Positions 62,244 to 64,000 of a DNA stretch of 64,000 bases are shown here, piece after piece (position 1 is the first letter of the stretch; each line of letters starts with the position of its first letter). The position numbers and the translations under genes were made by a program. The DNA is taken from the NCBI RefSeq assembly GCF_020616335.1, contig NZ_CP085051.1, forward strand, positions 744,001-808,000, in the 5' to 3' direction. The notes beneath the pieces were generated by a model, which saw only the letters and a list, made by a program, of their open reading frames with translations, had not been told where the DNA came from and did not search any database. This DNA comes from Corynebacterium uberis. GTDB lineage: Bacteria; Actinomycetota; Actinomycetes; Mycobacteriales; Mycobacteriaceae.

Positions 62244-62559
62244 ATGGGCCGTGGGAAAATGCCGTCTGCCGCGCCTGAAGGTGCACTCTTTATTGCCGGA
62301 CTTCTTGCTCTTGCTCTTGGGCAGGCAATCAGGGCGGGTGTCAATAGTGCGGTAATTATTGGTGTGGTGTTCACCATCGTGGGCGCATTCGGATGCCTTT
62401 ATCGCATTGTTCTTGGCGCAGCGCCCGGTCCGCGGAAGGGTATTCAGTGGGGCTGTTTCCGTGGCCATCGAACCGGATGGAATTCTCACGGGAGCACCGT
62501 TGTATATCGGTTTAGCCATTGTGGTCTGCCTGTTTTTGCACCGGGGCGAAGGGCAGTGA
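62244..62559 (+). pseudogene. Small membrane protein interrupted by a frameshift
   Basis: From an ATG at 62244 the frame reads a convincing membrane start (GALFIAGLLALALGQAI, then VIIGVVFTIVGAFGCLYRIVLGA). After about 62425 it becomes Arg/Gly-rich nonsense. In the next frame a second convincing stretch appears (SVAIEPDGILTGAPLYIGLAIVVCLFL) ending at 62559. A single extra base between about 62425 and 62465 would explain this. Either a decayed gene or a sequencing error. Confidence 0.55.
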
Positions 62560-62661
62560 GAACTGCCAATAGGGTGCGCATGGTCGCGCTCTGGAGCTGT
62601 ACTTGAGTCTGGGGCCTTCGCGTCAGGGGCCATTGTGTCTAAGGTAGGGGAAGTGAAGACA

Positions 62662-63072
62662 ATGCCGATCCCACCCTCCGGGAGTCCTCGGGTGGTGTTC
62701 TACTATGACGCCACCTGCGGGCTATGCGTGCGTTCGGCACGGTGGGTCCAGGCCGTGGATCGGCGGGGACGCGTGCAGTTTCTTGCCCTGGATAGCCCCG
62801 GTGCCCTAGCAGCGCTGGGAATCACACAGCAGCAGGCTCAGGCCACCGCGTGGGTGATGCGCGGCACTGAGCGGCTGCGCGGTGCCGGTGCGGTCAATGC
62901 TGTATTGGATGCGCTGGTCAGTGCGCATTTTCGGGGCTTTAGCGCCATCTACCGCGTGCCTGGTATTCGTTTCCTGGAGGATCGGGCGTATCGGTGGGTG
63001 GCGGAGCATCGGCATCTATTTCCCGGTGCACGGTCGTGGTGCGATGGGCAGCGGGGAGTGTGTGCGCGATAG
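62662..63072 (+). CDS. DCC family thiol-disulfide oxidoreductase (DUF393)
   Basis: A 136-residue thioredoxin-like protein with DATCGLC (about 17-23), the DxxCxxC signature of the DCC family. YRVPGIRFLEDRAYRWVAEHR near 98-118 is the conserved C-terminal segment. Start taken at the ATG with AGGGGAAG ten bases upstream; a GTG at 62635 adds nine residues. Confidence 0.87.
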   Translation: MPIPPSGSPRVVFYYDATCGLCVRSARWVQAVDRRGRVQFLALDSPGALAALGITQQQAQATAWVMRGTERLRGAGAVNAVLDALVSAHFRGFSAIYRVPGIRFLEDRAYRWVAEHRHLFPGARSWCDGQRGVCAR

Positions 63073-63082
63073 CGTGACGGGA

Positions 63083-63098
63083 GGGGGCGTCGATAAGC
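63083..63098 (+). repeat. Dispersed word GGGGGCGTCGATAAGC, exact copy, intergenic
   Basis: Exact 16-mer between the DCC gene and the TetR gene. Confidence 0.7.
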
Positions 63099-63139
63099 AA
63101 AGATAGGACCTCCACGGTTGACCAGATACCCTGGTTGCC

Positions 63140-63871
63140 ATGGTGAGACAGCGGATGAGTGGGCGCGCCCGGCGTGAGCAGCTCATCGAGATCGGGCGGC
63201 AGCACTTTGCGCAGCGCGGTTTCGATGGCGCCACAGTAGAAGAGATTGCGGCCAGCGCGGGGGTGACTAAGCCGGTAGTCTATGACCATTTTGGGGGAAA
63301 AGAGGGCCTGTATGCGGTGATTGTGGATCGAGAAATGCTCCACATTGAGCAGGTGATTACCTCGGCGCTGTCGGAGGGGGGCTCGCATGAGCGTATTGAG
63401 CGGGCGGTCCTGGCGCTATTAACCTACGTCGAGGAGCGCACGGATGGGTTCCGTATTCTGGTACGGGATTCCTCGCCGCGGATGGGCTCGTCGAATGCCA
63501 CGCTGCTTAATGCGACGGTCGGCCAGGTGTCCTATATTTTGGCGGGCAAGTTTGAGGAATTTGGGCTGGACCCCACAACCGCGGTGCTCTATGGGCAGGC
63601 GTTGGTGGGAATGGTGTCCATGACGGCGCAATGGTGGCTGGATGATCGTTCCATTGACAAGCGGGAGGTGGCGCGGCACATCGTTAACCTGTGTTGGAAT
63701 GGGCTGCACCACCTGGAGATGAACCCGCATCTGTCCGATCGGGTGGTGGCGGCGCTGGATGCGCATGATGCAGAAAAGCGGGCCCAAGAAGGGCAGGTCC
63801 AGGAAGAGCAGGCCCAGGAGCCCCAGCAGGTCCACGAAGACAAGAAGATCCAGGAAGGTTTTGCACAGTAG
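63140..63871 (+). CDS. TetR family regulator with long polar tail
   Basis: A 243-residue TetR protein. The HTH spans about 10-57 (ATVEEIAASAGVTKPVVYDHFGGKEGLY) and the ligand domain runs to about 200. The last 30 residues are rich in Gln, Glu and Lys and probably disordered. TACCCT at 63127-63132, seven bases before the ATG, suggests leaderless transcription. It overlaps the mfd start by one base (TAGTG), so it is linked to mfd expression. Confidence 0.9.
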   Translation: MVRQRMSGRARREQLIEIGRQHFAQRGFDGATVEEIAASAGVTKPVVYDHFGGKEGLYAVIVDREMLHIEQVITSALSEGGSHERIERAVLALLTYVEERTDGFRILVRDSSPRMGSSNATLLNATVGQVSYILAGKFEEFGLDPTTAVLYGQALVGMVSMTAQWWLDDRSIDKREVARHIVNLCWNGLHHLEMNPHLSDRVVAALDAHDAEKRAQEGQVQEEQAQEPQQVHEDKKIQEGFAQ

Positions 63872-64000
63872 TGTCTAGTAATTCGGCCCCCATGCTCGCG
63901 GGGCTGCTCAAGGTTGCGGCGACGGACCCCAAGCTCAAGGGCTTGGTCACGCACGTCGGGGAGCCGACGCTGCACCTGACCGGCATTGATCAGGCGCGCT
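63871..64000 (+). CDS. mfd: Transcription-repair coupling factor, 5' end
   Basis: The first 43 codons from a GTG: LAGLLKVAATDPKLKGLV and GEPTLHLTGIDQAR are the start of the UvrB-homology module of actinobacterial Mfd as I recall it. The rest lies beyond the right edge. Its position after a TetR gene downstream of glmU matches corynebacterial gene order. Confidence 0.75.
   Translation, partial: MSSNSAPMLAGLLKVAATDPKLKGLVTHVGEPTLHLTGIDQAR

Overview
The window is GC-rich, gene-dense chromosomal DNA that looks like Corynebacterium (Actinobacteria). The order tatD - rpf2 - rsmA - ispE - ABC-F, and later pth - rplY - prs - glmU - multicopper oxidase ... mfd, is the order I recall from corynebacterial chromosomes. 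The resuscitation-promoting factor, two peptidyl-tRNA hydrolase paralogues, a PPK2 kinase and many apparently leaderless genes fit that group. The genus is inferred from gene content; the species cannot be named.

Layout. 1-9.1 kb: a cyclase/oxidoreductase pair, the tatD-rpf2-rsmA-ispE block, a zinc-chaperone-like lipoprotein and an ABC-F ATPase. 9-20 kb: a membrane hydrolase, a DUF222/HNH protein, ppk2, a split PTS permease (EIIC divergent from EIIB-EIIA), a HAD phosphatase and an enoyl-CoA hydratase-family enzyme. 19.7-23.8 kb: a TetR/MMPL exporter pair. 23.8-30.9 kb: a 5-oxoproline (pyroglutamate) locus with an NRAMP-like transporter, a DUF1445 protein, a GntR regulator, a biotin carboxylase-BCCP, a PxpB-PxpC fusion and PxpA. 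Two copies of a TTGTTGAACAA palindrome flank it and tie the two divergent operons together. 30.9-35.6 kb: fused dihydroxyacetone kinase, two small proteins and prfC.

35.6-39.5 kb is an island with lower GC and different codon use. It holds an ABC exporter, a candidate cysteine-containing secreted peptide whose signal peptide sits in another frame, and the end of a decayed ISL3-type insertion sequence. 39.5-41.8 kb carries a DrrAB-type exporter and a small protein made of two histidine-rich repeats. 42-51.8 kb is core: two pth genes, rplY, prs and glmU. Between pth and rplY lie two copies of a 105-bp element bounded by perfect 17-bp inverted repeats, with a 12-bp tandem array attached. 51.9-62 kb: a multicopper oxidase and a phosphonate uptake/catabolism operon without C-P lyase (GntR, FAD oxidoreductase, binding protein, ATPase, double permease, phosphonatase-like HAD, alcohol dehydrogenase). 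tRNA-Gln, a DCC protein, a TetR regulator and the start of mfd close the window.

Three things stand out. First, a dispersed DNA word, GGGGGCGTCGATAAGC, occurs four times exactly and many times with small changes, on both strands, between genes and in several reading frames. Second, the 5-oxoproline locus has every domain of a urea carboxylase-type enzyme, split over two proteins. Third, the 105-bp inverted-repeat elements could form alternative RNA structures in the rplY-pth transcript.
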